64,000 nucleotides of DNA, taken from assembly GCA_021613535.1 (NCBI GenBank), contig CP075495.1, forward strand, positions 5,084,001 through 5,148,000. The letters run 5' to 3'. This document shows, piece after piece, positions 37,663 through 50,600 of this stretch. Origin of the DNA: Adineta vaga (Eukaryota > Rotifera). The notes beneath the pieces were generated by a model. The model was not told the origin of the DNA. It saw only the letters and a list, made by a program, of their open reading frames with translations, and did not search any database. The position numbers and the translations under genes were made by a program. The stretch's first letter is position 1. Each line of letters begins with the position of its first letter.

Positions 37663-38475
37663 ATGCAAAATGCCGCGGCATCTGCATCTAGTACCACAGC
37701 TGACAATATGGCTGTTCTTATGGATATGGGCTTTTCTCAAGAACAAGCCAAAACAGTAAGCTTTGAAATTCTTGATTAGAATTGTTTCATACAAATAGGT
37801 CTCTATTCATTTAGGCTTTACATCGTGTAGAAAATCTAGAAGATGCCATTGCATTTTTACTTAATGATCAGACTCAACCATCTCCACCATCATCTCCCGG
37901 TGTTTCTCAAGTAATTATAGCATTGTCTTTTACCATAGATTTCCATTAAAACTCTCTTTTAGGCTGATACAAGTGATGATGAAGCATCCTATGCTGCTAA
38001 TCCTCGTTGTATGAAGTTTATTATCAATACAGGTCATCCATATTTGTCATTTTCCGCTTGTTTATTAAATATTGCGCAAGCATCATTCGATCTATATGAT
38101 CAAATCATGGAACATCGTTCACATTTATTATCATTTAAATCTTGGCATCATCATGGTGAATTAAAACAATTATTTGAATGTACGAATGGTAATCAATTAC
38201 GAGAATTAAATCAACAATTTGAACTTACATTAGATGCTAATCAAATCTGTACAGCATTAGTTCATGATTCCAAATATAATGAACCAGTTTGTTTAGCTAT
38301 ATTCGGTATTGCATCCTATCTTGAACAGTATACATCACAATTCAAACGTCTGCGATTATGTCCATCGAAATTTTTTATCAATGACGATGATGATAATGAT
38401 GAAGATCACGATAATAACATTCATAATACTAAGACTACTAATGAAAAAAAAAATAATGAAATCGCAGGAAACTAG
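37663..38475 (+). CDS. UBA-domain protein with PTRHD1/Pth2-like fold
   Basis: Three exons (37663-37755, 37815-37910, 37963-38475) give 233 aa. Residues 13-55 form a UBA domain (NMAVLMDMGFSQEQAK...DAIAFLLND), expected to bind ubiquitin. Residues about 75-205 resemble the PTRHD1 branch of peptidyl-tRNA hydrolase 2: MKFIINTGHPYLSFSACLLNIAQASF, a middle ELNQQFELTLDANQICTAL, and a terminal PVCLAIFGI...QFKRLRL like PTRHD1. The C-terminal tail is Asp/Asn-rich. Some invertebrate Pth2 proteins carry an N-terminal UBA domain. Whether hydrolase activity exists is unclear because PTRHD1 proteins diverge from true Pth2. Confidence 0.65.
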
Positions 38476-39115
38476 TAATGATTTTGTTGTTGTCGAAAAA
38501 CTGTATCTTGTTCATGTAGATATTTCTATTGGCAATATTCTTTATATATATATTTGACAGTTCGGGTTTTCTTTTATATTATGTGTATCTTATTGGATAA
38601 AATATATATTTATAAAAAGAATGATTGTATGAAGAAGACTTTATTCGATGTATTTTTAGTTTTCAAAAAGTAATATTTGATGAACAGAAGATTCAGCAAT
38701 TTGTCAGAAACTAAACTGAATAGCTTATCGACAGGAAATACTGTTGTTTTTAAAAAGAAAATGTTAATCATTTCCTATTAAAGATGAAATTTCACATTTT
38801 CATATATTCCTGTTAAAGGAAACTGTCGCATTTTAGCTTATTATAACATCAACTATCTATATATTCTTTCATTTATAATAAGAAGATGAAATCTATTTCA
38901 ATTATGTTGTACTAACGACCTCTATTGAATTTATAGCAACAATTCTAACTGGAAGGTAAGGTCATCTATTTCAATATACCATACTCGAATACGATGATGA
39001 TTTAGGTTAGGTAAACTGTAGATTTATCCAATTTTTTTGTATTTATGTTATGTAGTGAAGTGAAGACCTTTTTTTTAATCTTATTACGAAAAAAGTCAGT
39101 CTTATTTCAGATCAA
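38476..39115. other. Spacer
   Basis: About 640 bases, AT-rich, with the probable 3'UTR of the UBA gene and promoter of TIMM9. Confidence 0.4.
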
Positions 39116-39563
39116 ATGCTTTTCGGACGTTCATCTGATAACAAACCAGCTGCACCGGTTGCACCAGCAGCTCCAAGTTTCGAAGATCAATTACCTACCG
39201 TAATATGAAACAAATAAATTCATCATCTCTCTGAAAACTTTCTTATTTTTTTGAAATTTAGTTACGAGAATTTCTTCGTGAATATAATCGTATAGCTGAA
39301 GTATGTTTCAATGATTGTATCAATGATTTTACAGGTCGAACAACAACCGCATCCGAAGTATGTTATCTCTAACAATGATTTCATATATATGTGTGTATTA
39401 ATTCTTATTTATTTTTATTTGGAAATAGAATTCATGTGTGAATATTTGCTTGGAGAAATTTCTCAAAGTAACACAACGTATTTCTCAACGTTTTCAAGAG
39501 CAACAAATGTTAATGAATGAAAATCAAGTTGTTGCCGGAAAGGCAAAAGGTCTTTTTCAATAA
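39116..39563 (+). CDS. TIMM9: Mitochondrial intermembrane-space chaperone Tim9
   Basis: Three exons (39116-39199, 39262-39357, 39429-39563) give 104 aa. The twin Cx3C motifs CFNDC and CVNIC are spaced as in small Tims, with FLREYNRIAEVC, NDFTGR and LKVTQRISQRFQEQQ matching Tim9 specifically. Tim9 forms a hexamer with Tim10 that carries membrane-protein precursors across the intermembrane space. The N-terminus has an Ala/Pro-rich extension. ATG lies 5 nt after CTTATTTCAG, another possible spliced-leader acceptor. Confidence 0.93.
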
Positions 39564-39688
39564 ATATTTGTCTTTATTGAGTTACGTTTCATACGTGATG
39601 ATAATGATGATAAACTTGAATTAATTGATCGATCAATTGAACGTGTTTCTTTCAAAATTTCTAGAAAAAAATAGATACAATTAAATAT

Positions 39689-41893
39689 TTAATAGTCGAA
39701 ATATTTACGAGAACTTTCGTCACCAACATTACGTAGAACAATAGGTGATGTCTGATGATCCTAGATAGTTGAATATAGTTCATTAGAGATTGCTTGAGAT
39801 ATTAAATAACTTACATCATCATCATCTGTCGTTTCTAGTGTCATGGTTTTGATAGTGTTCGATATAATATCAAATATGTATTGAAGACGTTCAATGAAAT
39901 CAATAGGTGGCTCTTTAACAGTCTATAAAAACACATTCTCAAACCAGTTCGATTATCCCTTAAAACAAATATTTACTTGAGTACCAACATGTTCACAAAG
40001 CCTTTCGATAAGACGATAATAAAATCATTAATATGACGTACAATACGATTTTGTTCTTCAATGGAATCATTTATATAGAATGATTCTAATGTTTGACATT
40101 GTTCACTCATTGTATTTAAGATTTGATGACGACTAATCAATACAAAATAAGAAGCATCCCCTATTGTCACTATTCGAAATAAACTTACGTATCATTTTTG
40201 CAATCAATAGACATTTCTATAAGTTTCAAAAGCTTATCCATTCGATTGATTTGTTGATTAATTTGTTCTTTTTCTTCTGTCATTCTATTTGTCATTGTTA
40301 ACACTAAATTTCAAATGATTAATCTTAATTTATTTATTTCTACTAAATTTCAGACTAGTAATCGTTTTTGATGTTATTTCATTGATCATTGCTTTCAAGT
40401 GTTCAGAATTCTACTCGAAGAAATGAAAATAGAATTTGATGAGTCTAAAAATCTTAGCTTACACTGATATCGATTGGTAATCCAGCCATAATGATATTAT
40501 AGAATTGATCGTACATACAACGAATTTGAACGATTTCATCACTCTTCATCAGAGTCGAATTTTGTTTTTCTATATTTGCTGATGGACCACCTGTACTAGT
40601 TAATCGTCGGGAGTCAAATACTGTTGCCATATCATTCATAACTACAAATAAGGATTGTTTTTAAGTTACGTCGAAAATCTTCCTAGTCATTTACCTGTCA
40701 TCTGAACCTGATATTGATTTTCTAATTGTTCAGCAATAGAAGCCATTGCTTGTTCATGTATAATACGTCGTTGACGACTCTACAGAAATAAACAATACTT
40801 ATAATATCTTATTATGATAGAATTTACTTGAACTTCCGTTTGAACTAATAATTGTTGATAGATTTTCTAGTAGAAATAGTATAGATAAAGATTTCCACGA
40901 ATGATGATTATCTAAATATATAAAATTAATCTTACCAGTCGACGTTTATTTTCTGCAACGATATCTGTAAATTCTTTCTTGAGAATTATTCTTTGATCAA
41001 ATTTTTGTCCGATATCTTTTTGCATATTTGGTAATTCTTTTCGTAATAAATCTAAATCCTACAATGCAAAATTACTGAAGAATGAAAATTATATCGTTGA
41101 ATCAAATTTTACACATTGTAAATGTTGTTTACAAGTATTCAATGTTTTATTGATTAGATTGACGCTAGTTAATCGATCTTGAATTTCACGAATACGACTT
41201 GTAAGCATTTCAGTATTCTAAATGTAATATTTCAAATCAATAGAAAAATCGTATGTTGCACTTACATGAAATAGTTTCGTGGGTAATGAAATAGATTGAT
41301 TAGTTCTTTGAGTACTACGAATTTCATCTTGTAGAAATTCAAGCCGATGAAGTAAACATTGTTGAAGAAATAATAGTTGATCATGTTGTTGCATAAGTCG
41401 ATCTTGTTTATTCTTTACATATTCAATACCTTCCTATTGGATTTTCTTTACATTCTATTATGTAAAATAATGCTGCAAACCTTACAACAATGCGAATATC
41501 TTTTCCAAATGCGTTAATCTGTATTTATTATTGAATGAGAATAATTAAATTTGTAATAAGAAAAAATGATAACCTTTTCTCCAGATTTTCTCAATGTTTT
41601 TCGCAGATCATTATTAAATGTTTCCATATCATGTCGTTCACTTTTTATCTTTGTTAATCGATCAGTTTGATCACCCAACAGACAAAATTCGACATTTTCT
41701 TTACAGTAAAATTATCATCAATCATCTCTAGGTCACAATCAAAAGATCTACTTAGCCATTGAACACGATTTTTTAAATCATATACTCGATCAACAATATT
41801 CGTTAATGGTTTTTCTATATGAGTATCACATCTATAAGTAAAATAGAGAATTAGATACAGAATAAACTTTATACATTACCCAAGACGAGGCAT
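39689..41893 (-). CDS. Coiled-coil protein of unrecognised family (15 exons)
   Basis: Exons from the start: 41880-41893, 41752-41831, 41574-41698, 41486-41518, 41266-41433, 41113-41217, 40936-41058, 40828-40866, 40695-40779, 40463-40641, 40356-40411, 40189-40303, 39977-40132, 39815-39922 and 39689-39760. They sum to exactly 486 codons (485 aa), which supports the model. The product is largely helical: several heptad stretches (TDRLTKIKSERHDMETFNND, LLFLQQCLLHRLEFLQDEI, EEKEQINQQINRMDKLLKLI), no signal peptide or membrane segment, and an acidic DDDDD near the end. I cannot name the family. The pattern would suit a ciliary, centrosomal or spindle structural protein, a weak inference. The first coding exon is only 14 nt and others are 33 and 39 nt. 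Confidence 0.75.
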
Positions 41894-42254
41894 AGTCAAC
41901 AAAAAGTAAAAGAAAATTAAAATATTCTTTTTGATTTGTAACCGTTTCCATGACTTTTAGTTAATAATGACTATTGTATTTGCCTTCACTTTTATTTGAC
42001 GATGGATTTTTTCAGCGAATATTTTGGATAAAACAGAGGAGGAATCAATGAAAGTATAGTTCGCAATTAACATATTAAATCAAGGAGTCTATAGAAATAT
42101 GTAGACAATATCTCAATTAATTTTCATTCAAACTGTTACCTGTGATGATAGATACAAATTTGAGTAGAAACGATCAATCTCAATATACGATCTAGGATAT
42201 GATCAAACCTAGAAAACTCATGTACTACGTTTGAAAGAATATTGATTTAGTACA

Positions 42255-42285
<31 letters not shown>

Positions 42286-42430
42286 CAATCCGAGACGTTT
42301 TCACGCGCTATTTTGTAACTTATTTTTATTTTCTACTTGACAACGTTTATTTTCATTTATTATTTGTGTATTTGTGTTCGTCTAAAACTTTTAACGATAA
42401 ACTAATTTAATATTTCTATTTTCTATTACA
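41894..42430. other. Divergent promoter region
   Basis: About 540 bases between divergent genes, including an (AT)n run at 42258-42285. Confidence 0.45.
42258..42285. repeat. (AT)n microsatellite
   Basis: About 28 bases of pure AT dinucleotide upstream of the LEA-like gene. Confidence 0.85.
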
Positions 42431-43460
42431 ATGCCTCCAAAACGATCCAAAGCGGTAATCAATACTACAAATTTTGTATGCTGTAAAACTTTGTTGTCAT
42501 AGATTGATATGAAGAATGAATTATCCAAAGAAGCAAGCAGAGCATATAAAAAAGGTATGTATAGAGAGAGTTCATCAAATAAAAATCATGTTGTAATATT
42601 ATATTATTTATTTAAAACAGCGGTCAATGAAGCTGAATATTCTAGAAAACGCATAACCAAAGAAACAAAAAATGCACTTGATAAAAGTTCGTATACTAAT
42701 ATATCGCAGAATCGTTTAAGTTTGTGATTAATGAGATAAACTTAAATGAAACGTCTTCGTTTCTATGTATCTATGATTTGTTTAGCTGGTAATAAAATCA
42801 AGTATACAGCAGCTCAAGCAAAAGATGCTGTTGCTGATGCAGCTAGTACAACCAAATCAAAAGTTAACAAAGGTGCTAAGGATATCAAAGATAGTTTTGA
42901 AAAAGGTAAAACATTTCATCTCTGATTAATTTATCAATAGTTGCCATTTATCTATTTTCTTAGGAACAAAAAGTACCAAAGCAGCAACAAAAGATGCGAC
43001 TAAGAAAGCGAAAGATATGGCTGAAAGTACAGGAAAAGCTATAACAAATAGTAAATATCAATTTTTTTACAAGGAATTACATAACAATACGACTTGAATT
43101 GATCGTTGTTTAGGAGCGAAAAGTGCGGCAAGATCAACACGGAAAGCTACAGATGATGTCTATAAAGGAACGAAGAGAGCTGCTCGAAAAGGTGAGTGAT
43201 AAATTAGAAAAAATTACATATACTCCGTGTATATTTACCAGAAGAAGAATTGTATATATACAATTTTGTTATTCTTCAATATTAAAATATTTGACATTCT
43301 TATTATAGCTGCAGATGGTATGCAAAATGCGGCCAACACATTAACATCGAAAACTAACGAATTTGCTCAGAAAGCTGCAAATCCAGCTTCTCAAGCGGCA
43401 AACAGCGTATCTCATGGATTATCAAACATTAAAAAATCAATTGAAGGATTTTTTAAATAG
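42431..43460 (+). CDS. LEA-like (group 3 type) hydrophilic Lys/Ala-rich protein
   Basis: Seven exons (42431-42454, 42503-42554, 42621-42686, 42786-42905, 42964-43050, 43114-43191, 43309-43460) give 192 aa. The protein is very hydrophilic, rich in Ala, Lys, Thr and Ser, has no Cys or Trp, and shows degenerate 11-residue-like repeats such as TKAATKDATKKAKDMAEST and AKSAARSTRKATDDVYKGTK. That is the composition and periodicity of group 3 LEA proteins, which are disordered in water and fold into amphipathic helices on drying, protecting proteins and membranes. There is no signal peptide, so probably cytosolic. Internal introns are all phase 1 and internal exons 3-6 are multiples of three, so modules can be added or lost without frame change. 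A non-LEA hydrophilic or histone-H1-like protein cannot be fully excluded. Confidence 0.65.
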
Positions 43461-44077
43461 AATCAATTGTAATCATTGATTGATACAAGTTCAATCGATC
43501 ACGATCATTAAAGAAAAGAGTACATTTAAATAGTCCTTGAATTTTAGAGTCTATTTGATAATCATTTTGTTTTTTATGATCAATCGATAGAAGTAGACAT
43601 AATCTTGACACAATTCTTCTGCACATTACTAGAATAAACATGATTTAAGTTGACGAATTCTTGTAAATTTTACAATCTAGAGACACTCCACTTTCAAGTT
43701 AAATTATCCGTGAAGAGAACATTTATTATGCTAACCTTCCTGATAATCATTTACATAAATCCTTGTAAGTGTATAATAGAAAAAAATTATTTCTTACAAT
43801 TACTGTATCATTAGATAGTTACTATGTTTACATTATGATATCCAGCTTATTGAGGTAGTTTTCATCAATGTAATGTAAAATAATTAGTAAAAAAAACATT
43901 TTTTAAATTCAATGATTCATTTATGTTATTAATAAAATAATATTAGTCATAAATCAAGATAGCAATTCTTTTTATTGATCTCGAAGAGAATAAATTAACA
44001 TAGAAAAATGTCATATGGAACGAATCTCATGTGTACATTGACATTTGACGAGTAAATCGCACTGTTCTATATTAGTA

Positions 44078-44329
44078 ATGAGATCTTATGACGACATTGA
44101 AAAACGACAATCTAATCTCGTACGTTTACTTGCCAGAGGAAGATTAGACATTTCTGATAATAAACAAGAAAATTTTCTTCGTCTTACTACGGAATTATTT
44201 TTCTTGTTAGCTGTCAAAGACATCGATTCAAAGCTATTGACATGGACACATGTGCTATGTTTACCAAGCACTTTGAAGCATGTACTTCATCCAATTAAAA
44301 CATTTGTTACTGATTTTTATTACGAATAA
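44078..44329 (+). CDS. Small orphan open frame, uncertain
   Basis: From ATG it encodes 83 aa with mixed charge and a helical look (IEKRQSNLVRLLARGRLDIS, LRLTTELFFLLAVKDIDSKL). No family recognised, no splice context and no strong start context. It could be a decayed exon or chance. Confidence 0.22.
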   Translation: MRSYDDIEKRQSNLVRLLARGRLDISDNKQENFLRLTTELFFLLAVKDIDSKLLTWTHVLCLPSTLKHVLHPIKTFVTDFYYE

Positions 44330-46730
44330 ATCAATAGATAAGAGAACATCTCGTTACATTTCAATGATAAACTTTTAATAAAATTTCTCATATCAGTTCA
44401 ATTGATTTTGTCTATTATTATGCTTTGTTAAATACAATTTATTTTCAATTGATATAATTTACAATTAAGAAATTGACGACTTTTGGTTATTTCGATAATG
44501 CGTATGTAATATTTATAATGTCAACGTACGGGTTTTTTTTTACCAATAGAATTCTTAACATAAAGAACAGACTGGCAATAGTTATCTCGCTACTATCAAC
44601 AACTGTCTTTTGTTCTATGCATGAGTACAATTCTTCTTTCGTCAATAAATTACCAAAATAAGCATTAACATACAGATAATTCTCATGAAATAAAAGATCC
44701 TTTCCATACATCACGAACATATCAAAAAGCAATTGTTCTTCTACTAATAATGTTAAAGCTTGTATTAACGCATAGCAATGGATGCATGATTAGTTCAACG
44801 ACTTTTTGTCTATGATCAACCCCACCCAGTGTTCGACACCTGATTAGCTCAACTAATCTTTTTCTCCTTTCAATCATCTTTTCTTCTCTAGTCTATTCGT
44901 ACAATTGTTGAACATATATCCATATATATATATATAATTGACCTTTATTCGTCCTTCGCCTACATGCATACTCTTTCACTTTTCATTGTTCACTATCGAT
45001 CTATTGACACACTGTCATTGTCAAAGATCCGACTAACACAACGGGCGGTGTGTATACTTTCTTTTTTTTTGAAAATTTTTATTGCTAGATTTGATCCTAC
45101 ATTAATAGAGTACTACTCATTATCAAGGTGAATAGTTCTTGTACAAATGAATCGATAGGTGACTAAGATTCTATTATATTCATGATCGAATAGATATAAT
45201 GTTTTTCTTGTTATTGAATAAACACCTTGTCGATTTTCTTATTTTCAAAAGCAAGATATTCTCGAAGATAGTGTTATCGAGACATATTTATCTCATCAAA
45301 AATAATACAACATGAATCCCCTAACTTCTCAATCTAATCTGTCCATCGATATAAGTGTCAATTTCTTTTTTTTTCTTCTTCTTTCCTCTACCCATCAATT
45401 CTCATCTTTTCTTTGTCAGTATGAAGTGCGATTCTGCATGTCCACTATATATACATATATATTTCTCTTTTTTCATTCTTTTCCATGCCGCTTCATCCGA
45501 CAGAATGATTAGTAAAATGTACAGTTGGCTGATAGTTATGTTCTGTCGAGTTAGCTTGACATATGTCCATGGGACGACGGATAGTATGAGTGAAATGACC
45601 TTGCCTCTATATTTCTACTATGGCGAGGTCAAGTTATGAGCATTCGTGCAAAGGAACTATCCTAGATAAAGATAAATGAGTTGATGGATGGTTAAGGCTA
45701 AATTTCTTCTTTTTCCCCATTATCGTTGTCGATGAATAACCTTGAACCAATTAGCAACTGAGTAACTTTCTTCTTTCTCTTCGAAGACGAAAAGAATCTT
45801 GTATCGTTCTCTTTAACAGTAGGAACATAACATAAAACGCTCTTTCTTCCTACTTTCCGATGACTTTCATATTACACAACGAAGAGAAAAAAACTTTACA
45901 CAATAGTAATTGATACCCATTTTGACAAGAAAGAAATTGAACGAGAGCATTAAGCTATATATACATATATAAGTGCGCGTCTTAGCGACAAAAAGGTAAG
46001 TTTTATTCATACTCAACAACACACCTCGTCAACTGGTGCGAGTTAATCATTTTCATTGTCGGCAAGAACGAATAATAAGTCGACACTCTCTTGATGATCT
46101 ACACAATCATATAAAAAAAAGGAGAAGACAAGATGTGAGACAAAATGCACTAATTACAGACAATGTTTTTGGCTAAAGAAACATGCACTACTGGTTAGTA
46201 TAGCGTCGTACACACACATATATTTCATTTTGCAGTCCTTGTTCTATCGGAAGAATAGCAAATGATAGGGAAAAGGAGAGAAAAAAAGTAGGAATAGTAA
46301 TGTTTGTCAGCCAAACGACGCACAGACATTTGTCTCTTTCCTACGAACGGTATACAAAAGAAAGATAGAGCGATAGATAGAACGCGATCGGGAGCTACAT
46401 TCTTTACTGTTGGAACATATAGATAAACACGCACAGAGTATTGTCCTCAGCATTGTCTATATAGAAAGAGCAATAACAAAAGTACTGGTAGAATAACAAT
46501 TGTGCATATGAAAGAGTAGGTAAGTGATAGTAGTTTATAAATCGCGAGATAGACGACTATTATATTTTATTATATTATATTATATAGTAGCTGAATCCTT
46601 TCTCCTTCGTATATAAAATGAGCTCTTCTTTTGCTCGTTGTTATGATGAATAGATAGATAAACGAAGGGTAGGGTGTATATGGTAAACATCAATTACATA
46701 ATGGAAGAAATGTATAAAGCCGGACTACTT

Positions 46731-46771
46731 TCTTCATCATCATCATCATCATCATCATCTTCTTCTTCTTT
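46731..46771. repeat. (TCA)n/(TTC)n microsatellite
   Basis: Ten or so TCA/CAT units followed by TTC units in the non-coding stretch. Confidence 0.8.
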
Positions 46772-47695
46772 TGTCGTTATATGTTATTCGTCTATCGATG
46801 ATATGTCAACAATGTGGACACGAAAAAAAGAAGAGGATTAGAACAAAGAAAGTGCCTATTTTATTGAGAGTATATGTTTGCGGTCAGTTGGTAGGATGCT
46901 TCCATTGTTATCTCGTGACATGCAACGTTTTCTTTCTTTTTCTTTCAACTGTCCCTGACAGATCGCCTCAAGTCTTTATATTTAATATAATCGCCACTAC
47001 TTTGCTTTTGGTTGACATTCTACTCTTACTTTTTTCTCTCTCTCTCTTCATCTCGTTTTTTTAACTTTATTGCGCAAGTCCAATTACAAGATGACGAGGT
47101 AGACGATCACAATGACAGGAAAAAAGAGTAAAGAAAGAATGAAGTGGTTGCAGTAGTAGTAGTTACGAATAAAAATACAATAGCATTAATGGCGCGGAAG
47201 AGCAAGCTATCGTCATTGTCGTACGTCTTGATAGCTTTCAAGAGAAAGTGATTAGAGCTAGGCAGTCTCAAAAGGTTTCAAATATTCTTATTCTTGACTT
47301 TACTGTTGTTTCGCTTTGTACACCAACGATAAATGTATATGGTTGTAGTCTAGACTATACATTGTACACTAAACCTTCAACGTGCGTATTCAATCATATG
47401 GAGTCCTATAGTCCAATCTGCATATCTAATACTTGCTGCAAACGAACATTTTCGTTCTTTCCTTTTCTTTTCTCTCCTCATTTGTTCATTGAACTATATG
47501 CACTTGTATGTACATAGTCGAGCCGATTGACATTCAAGTGTGCGAGAGAGAGAGAATTTCGCTTATACTTGTCCGCTCATTTTTCTCTCTCTCTCTCTCT
47601 TTCTGTTTCCTGTATATACATCTGTGCCAGTATATACACGTCCTAGAATAGAACATTTTCTCTTTTTTTTAGTCATGGTCAATGTCTAGTAATCG

Positions 47696-50600
47696 ATGAA
47701 TATGAGTATATTACTTAAATGGAAGAATAAACTTCAGGATCCAGCGGTATACGAAGTAAATTCAAATTTCATACGATTCTTTTTTATATTAAGACTACGT
47801 ATATTTACTAGACAAAGATCCGTGAGTTTGATGAACGTGTGTCACTTCTCAAAAATGAGAATGTCGAATTGCACAAACGTATTGATCAGCTCGAGGCTTT
47901 GGTAAATAATATATATTATAAAAATATATCACATCTGTGTCTCATATAACTTCGTTTCCTTTTATCTATCAATTGCTAATAGTGCACAACAAGTGTCGAC
48001 ACTCAACAAACACGTTCTCTCCAAGAACATATCCGTCAGCTTGAACAAGAAAACGGACGATTATTTGTGGAAAATCAATGTCAACGGCAAGAATATGAAA
48101 GTTTTCTAGATCAATTAACGACAATGGTTTTAAGAACAGCATTTATGCATGAGGTAAGATAAAGACATAAAGAATGATAATGGTCAAGCTTTGCGTAATT
48201 CTGTCTCTCTCGCTCTCTCTCGTTCTCTTTCTTCATTTATCCTTAGAAAAGGTCAGTATCAATCCCATCAAAGCATTCATTGTTGGCTAAAAACAAAAGA
48301 GAAAATCTGCGGCTAATTATTGCAAAAAAACTTTGATTTCATAATCCGCCTTTTGGTTATTTCTCATCTTTACAGTAGCTGCAAAAGCAGACTGAAGCAG
48401 CATATGTCCTATAACAATTATTCCCTTCTCTCTCTCTCTCTTCTTTTCTTTTCTTCTTCTTTCTCGTTGTTGATGGTTAATGGTGTGCGGTCAGCAATCA
48501 TGGATAGTAGTTACTCTTTCTATTGAAGAGAGAAACGAATGAACAGCGAAAGCAGATGTGACAGAATAAAGGAAGACATCACCGGACATTGCTCCTTCTT
48601 CTTTTGAACATTTTCATTTGTCTTATGAAAATGGTCAGTCGACCGACAACAACATCACCCTCAGAAACTTTTATTGTAAGTAAAACTATCTTTATGCTTC
48701 CTTGAGTTTTGCTAATCGATAGAAGATGATTCAATATTGACAGTTGAAAAGAAAGGAAAGAATGAAGGTGATGCCAAATTCTATTAACACAAATTGAAAG
48801 ACACATTTCCAAATGGTATCCTTCGCAATGGTTCAATAATTATTCCACTTGAAAAAATTTCCTTGTCTGCCTATCTGTCTATCTTTTCTTGTCAGTTGAT
48901 TTCCGTCCACAAACTACACTATGTCAATGGGTCAACATACGACTCAGATTACCGTCTGCATCTCGACAGGTCACAGCATCTTTCTTTGAATAAATAATCA
49001 GGCATAGCACATCACAACTGATGGTCAAAATTCAATGTTGAATTTCCTTCCGGGGATTTCATTCATTTTCTTCTCCTATCATCAATTTACCTTCTTTAAT
49101 AACCTTCGTTCTTGATGATGATGGACTGCATATAGAAGGTACAGCTCAAAGCATACATACGAAAGTGACACACGCATCTAATATTGTATTTAAGTGAGGA
49201 AAGACGAATGAATATATACATTTATGATGTAACTCTTTCATTCATTTTACACACATCTACAAAGTGATGCATCTATACCAAAAGTAGAAAAATGAATACA
49301 AAAGAGCAACTATTATTTGATGATCTTATCTATTGATTACAAGGAAATATTTATTTATTTAGAATATTCGTAAAGAATGTGCATCAATATATCATGTTAT
49401 CGAACGACTATCAACATTAACTACAAATGCAATTCAAGACGACCAACCAAATCAAGTAATATTTAACGAAAAGAAAGAAAAAGAAAAGACCTCGAATTAT
49501 TTTGTTTCATTTGTTACTTATTAGATTGAACATCAAGTAAAACATTTAAGAAGTTTATCATGGGAAAATTTAAATTCCAATTGTGAACTAATTTCGAATT
49601 ATCAATATTTATCTCCATCTCCAAAAACGACTGCTGAATTTATTCGACATCTCTATCAAAACCGATCATCATTATCACCTTCATCATCTTCATCATCATC
49701 GTGTTCATCAGCAACAACTCATTGTTCATTTTCTACATCGGGTAGCTGGACATTAGATCTCGTAAGTTAATCTACAAACTATTTTGATATAAAGATTCGA
49801 GCAAAAAAAAATGTTTTATTAACATAAATGACATCCGTCCGTTTTTTTTCTTCTTTTCTGACATTATTCATGATGTAACTTCATCATTTCGAACAAACAT
49901 TATTTTAATAGATACTTTCTATTGCTTCGGGTCAAATTCATCTTCAACGGAAATAAGAATAATTGTTTGCTTTCTTTCGAAAGAATCGATGTGTATATCG
50001 AATGATAAAATTGTTTCTTCTCCATTTTTTTTTCACTAGCCACTGTACAATAAAAATACAAATATTCAATTGCCATTACTACCAATTACGAACGAATCCA
50101 TAGGTGAAATTTTTACAAACAATAGATAATCCTAACGTGATAAAAATTTCATTTTTTCTCTCTTCAGAATTCCCAGTGGAACAAAAAAACGAAGAAGAAC
50201 AACGAGAACAGCAAGTTCTTCAACGTTCAGAAACATTTATTATCACAAAAATACCACAAAAAGAAGACAAGGAAGAGGAGAAAGAAGTACCCTCTTCTGT
50301 TTTGCTTTCCGATGTCAAAACGATGACAGCAAATGAACGTCCTACTAATTCCAATATTCAACGTTGTTCATTAACACGAGCAATGCCTGCGACAACGACA
50401 ACTGTCGTGCGTCCTTCACGATTACCATCGCGTTGTTCAAATAATCGTCCACTACCAAATGTAACTAATACTTCAAATGTAAAAGCTCAACCATCGAATA
50501 ACAATAATACTAATCGTTCTCTTTCGGTTAAAAAAGCTTCAAAATTACCCATTCGAACAACGACATCATTAACAAAACAAGTAGCACCCGTGAAAAAAAC

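Larger units (their letters stand above)
43461..47695. other. Long gene-poor stretch
   Basis: About 4.2 kb. Apart from one orphan open frame at 44078-44329, I see nothing supported. It contains mixed ATC/TTC runs at 46731-46771, CT tracts (47033-47050, 47582-47602) and an (AT) run near 44926. Upstream untranslated exons of the gene starting at 47696 could lie here. Confidence 0.45.

Noticed and set aside
45312-47064. Several Phe/Ser/Tyr-rich frames
   Set aside because: They track CT-rich low-complexity DNA and do not resemble proteins.
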